Assembly: GCF_023074055.1 (NCBI RefSeq)
Contig: NZ_JADPKR010000097.1
Coordinates: 62,001 to 126,000, forward strand
Direction: 5' to 3'
Length of the DNA stretch: 64,000 nt
Source of the DNA: Bradyrhizobium sp. 141
GTDB taxonomy: Bacteria; Pseudomonadota; Alphaproteobacteria; Rhizobiales; Xanthobacteraceae
The position numbers were made by a program, and so were the translations under genes. This document shows positions 62,849 through 64,000 of the stretch, in pieces (positions within the stretch are counted from its first letter, which is position 1; every line of letters starts with the position of its first letter). Below the pieces are notes generated by a model, which worked only from the letters and a program-made list of their open reading frames with translations, did not search any database and was not told the DNA's origin.

Positions 62849-64000
62849 ATGAAGCGCCGCGATTTCCTCAAGTCCGTTTCCGGTTTGGCCGCAGGCGCGG
62901 CGCTTCCGGCCATGCCGCAGGTCATCTCCTCGGCCTATGCTGACGCACGCTCGGAGACGCTGCTGATCGTCTCGGAGGGCGGTCCGAACAATCTCGACAT
63001 CCATGGCGTCGGCACCAACGTGCCCGGCTATGAGGTGTCGTGGAATTGCTACGACCGCCTGATCAGCCACGAGATGAAGGTCGGCCCCGGCGGCGTGCCC
63101 TATTACGACCGCGACAAGTTCAAGGGCGAACTCGCCGAGGACTTCAAGATCGACGATATGTCGGTCACCTTCAAGCTGCGCAAGAACGCCAAATTCCACG
63201 ACGGCACGCCTGTTACCGCCAAGGACGTGAAGTGGTCACTCGACCGCGCTGTCAGCGTCGGCGGCTTTCCGACCTTCCAGATGAGCGCGGGCTCTCTCAC
63301 AAAACCCGAGCAGTTCGTCGTGATCGACGATTACACCGTGCGCGTCGACTTCCTGAAGAAGGACAGGCTGACCATTCCCGATCTCGCCGTCATCGTGCCC
63401 TGCATCGTCAACTCCGAGCTGGTGAAGAAGAACGCCAGCGAGAAGGACCCCTGGGGTCTCGAGTTCTCGAAACAGCAGACCGCGGGCTCCGGCGCCTACA
63501 AGGTGACGAAATGGACCGCCGGCACCGAAGTCATCATGGAGCGCAACGACGACTGGGTCTGCGGTCCGCTGCCGAAGATCAAGCGCGTGATCTGGCGCAT
63601 GGTGCCGCAAGCCGGCAACCGCCGCGCGCTGTTGGAGCGCGGCGATGCCGACATCTCCTACGAGCTGCCGAACAAGGACTTTCAGGAGATGAAGGCGAAC
63701 GGCAAGCTCAACGTTGTGTCGCTGCCGTTCTCCAATGGCATCCAATATATCGGCATGAACGTCACCAAGCCGCCCTTCGACAATCCCAAGGTCCGTCAGG
63801 CGGTGGCCTACGCGCTGCCCTATCAGAAGATCATGGACGCGGTGATGTTTGGCCTGGCGAACCCGATGTTCGGTGCGCCGAAGGATAAGCCGACCGAGAT
63901 CGCCTGGCCGCAGCCGCACAAATACAACACCGACATGGAGAAGGCGAAGGCGCTGCTGGTTGAGGCCGGCTACGCCAACGGCTTCGAGACCACGATCTCG
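62849..64000 (+). CDS. Peptide-type ABC substrate-binding protein, 3'-truncated by window edge
   Basis: 384 codons are present and the frame is open at the window end. It begins with a twin-arginine signal, MKRRDFLKSVSGLAAGAALP, so the protein is exported folded, which is less usual for SBP_bac_5 proteins. The family body is clear: LLIVSEGGPNNLDIHGVG, LAEDFKIDDMSVTFKLRKNA, KFHDGTPVTAKDVKWSLDRAV, TAGSGAYKVTKWTAGTEVIMERNDDW and FDNPKVRQAVAYALPYQKIM. Ligand unknown; permease and ATPase genes probably follow beyond the window. Expression is predicted to be sigma-54 dependent. Confidence 0.92.
   Translation, partial: MKRRDFLKSVSGLAAGAALPAMPQVISSAYADARSETLLIVSEGGPNNLDIHGVGTNVPGYEVSWNCYDRLISHEMKVGPGGVPYYDRDKFKGELAEDFKIDDMSVTFKLRKNAKFHDGTPVTAKDVKWSLDRAVSVGGFPTFQMSAGSLTKPEQFVVIDDYTVRVDFLKKDRLTIPDLAVIVPCIVNSELVKKNASEKDPWGLEFSKQQTAGSGAYKVTKWTAGTEVIMERNDDWVCGPLPKIKRVIWRMVPQAGNRRALLERGDADISYELPNKDFQEMKANGKLNVVSLPFSNGIQYIGMNVTKPPFDNPKVRQAVAYALPYQKIMDAVMFGLANPMFGAPKDKPTEIAWPQPHKYNTDMEKAKALLVEAGYANGFETTIS

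Overview
The window looks like a chromosomal segment from a Bradyrhizobium-type alphaproteobacterium. The evidence is GC-rich coding sequence with long antisense shadow frames, many overlapping ATGA/TGATG gene junctions, frequent GTG/TTG starts, a wealth of CoA-ester metabolism and solute-binding proteins, a rhizobial-style sox operon, and several families of roughly 50-150 bp imperfect palindromes in the gaps between genes. No tRNA, rRNA, CRISPR array, insertion sequence, phage gene or plasmid gene was recognised. The first gene (acyl-CoA dehydrogenase) and the last gene (peptide-type solute-binding protein) are cut by the window ends.

Layout. 1-8.3 kb (+): an acyl-CoA catabolic island with two acyl-CoA dehydrogenases, a glutathione S-transferase, an AraC regulator, a beta-keto acid cleavage enzyme (BKACE, DUF849) and the beta and alpha subunits of a biotin-dependent acyl-CoA carboxylase. 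8.5-9.4 kb: a ceramidase-like (CREST) membrane protein behind two perfect palindromic operators. 9.3-17.8 kb (-): iron-containing alcohol dehydrogenase, acyl-CoA synthetase and a complete peptide/oligopeptide ABC transporter. 18.1-22.5 kb (+): RND efflux pair. 22.8-31.5 kb: LivK-type binding protein, MAPEG protein, an Att-like ABC exporter with a CrtC/AttH-type lipocalin protein, and two MFS transporters. 31.7-38.0 kb (-): sulfur oxidation, soxXYZAKB plus a translationally coupled periplasmic DsrE protein, followed by a persulfide dioxygenase-rhodanese fusion; no soxCD is present. 38.2-44.7 kb: DUF938 methyltransferase, prolyl oligopeptidase, two MFS transporters, VOC protein. 44.8-48.0 kb: carboxymuconolactone decarboxylase-like protein and a pair of acyl-CoA dehydrogenases. 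48.3-53.8 kb (-): AapJ-like binding protein, L,D-transpeptidase, a duplicated membrane protein, TlpA-like thioredoxin, CcdA, ECF sigma factor. 54.2-59.8 kb (-): TRAP-type binding protein, membrane histidine kinase, receiver-histidine kinase and OmpR regulator, a likely dedicated sensing system. 60.0-64.0 kb (+): UgpB-like binding protein, an APH-fold protein with an altered catalytic motif, and a Tat-exported peptide-binding protein behind a near-consensus sigma-54 promoter.

Functionally the segment concerns uptake and breakdown of organic acids and CoA esters, export of toxic compounds, thiosulfate/sulfane sulfur oxidation, and signal perception through solute-binding proteins. The most noteworthy items are the binding-protein/two-kinase/regulator module, the tandem operators in front of the CREST gene, the sigma-54 promoter, the DsrE-extended sox operon, and palindromic repeats that appear to supply ribosome binding sites to adjacent genes.
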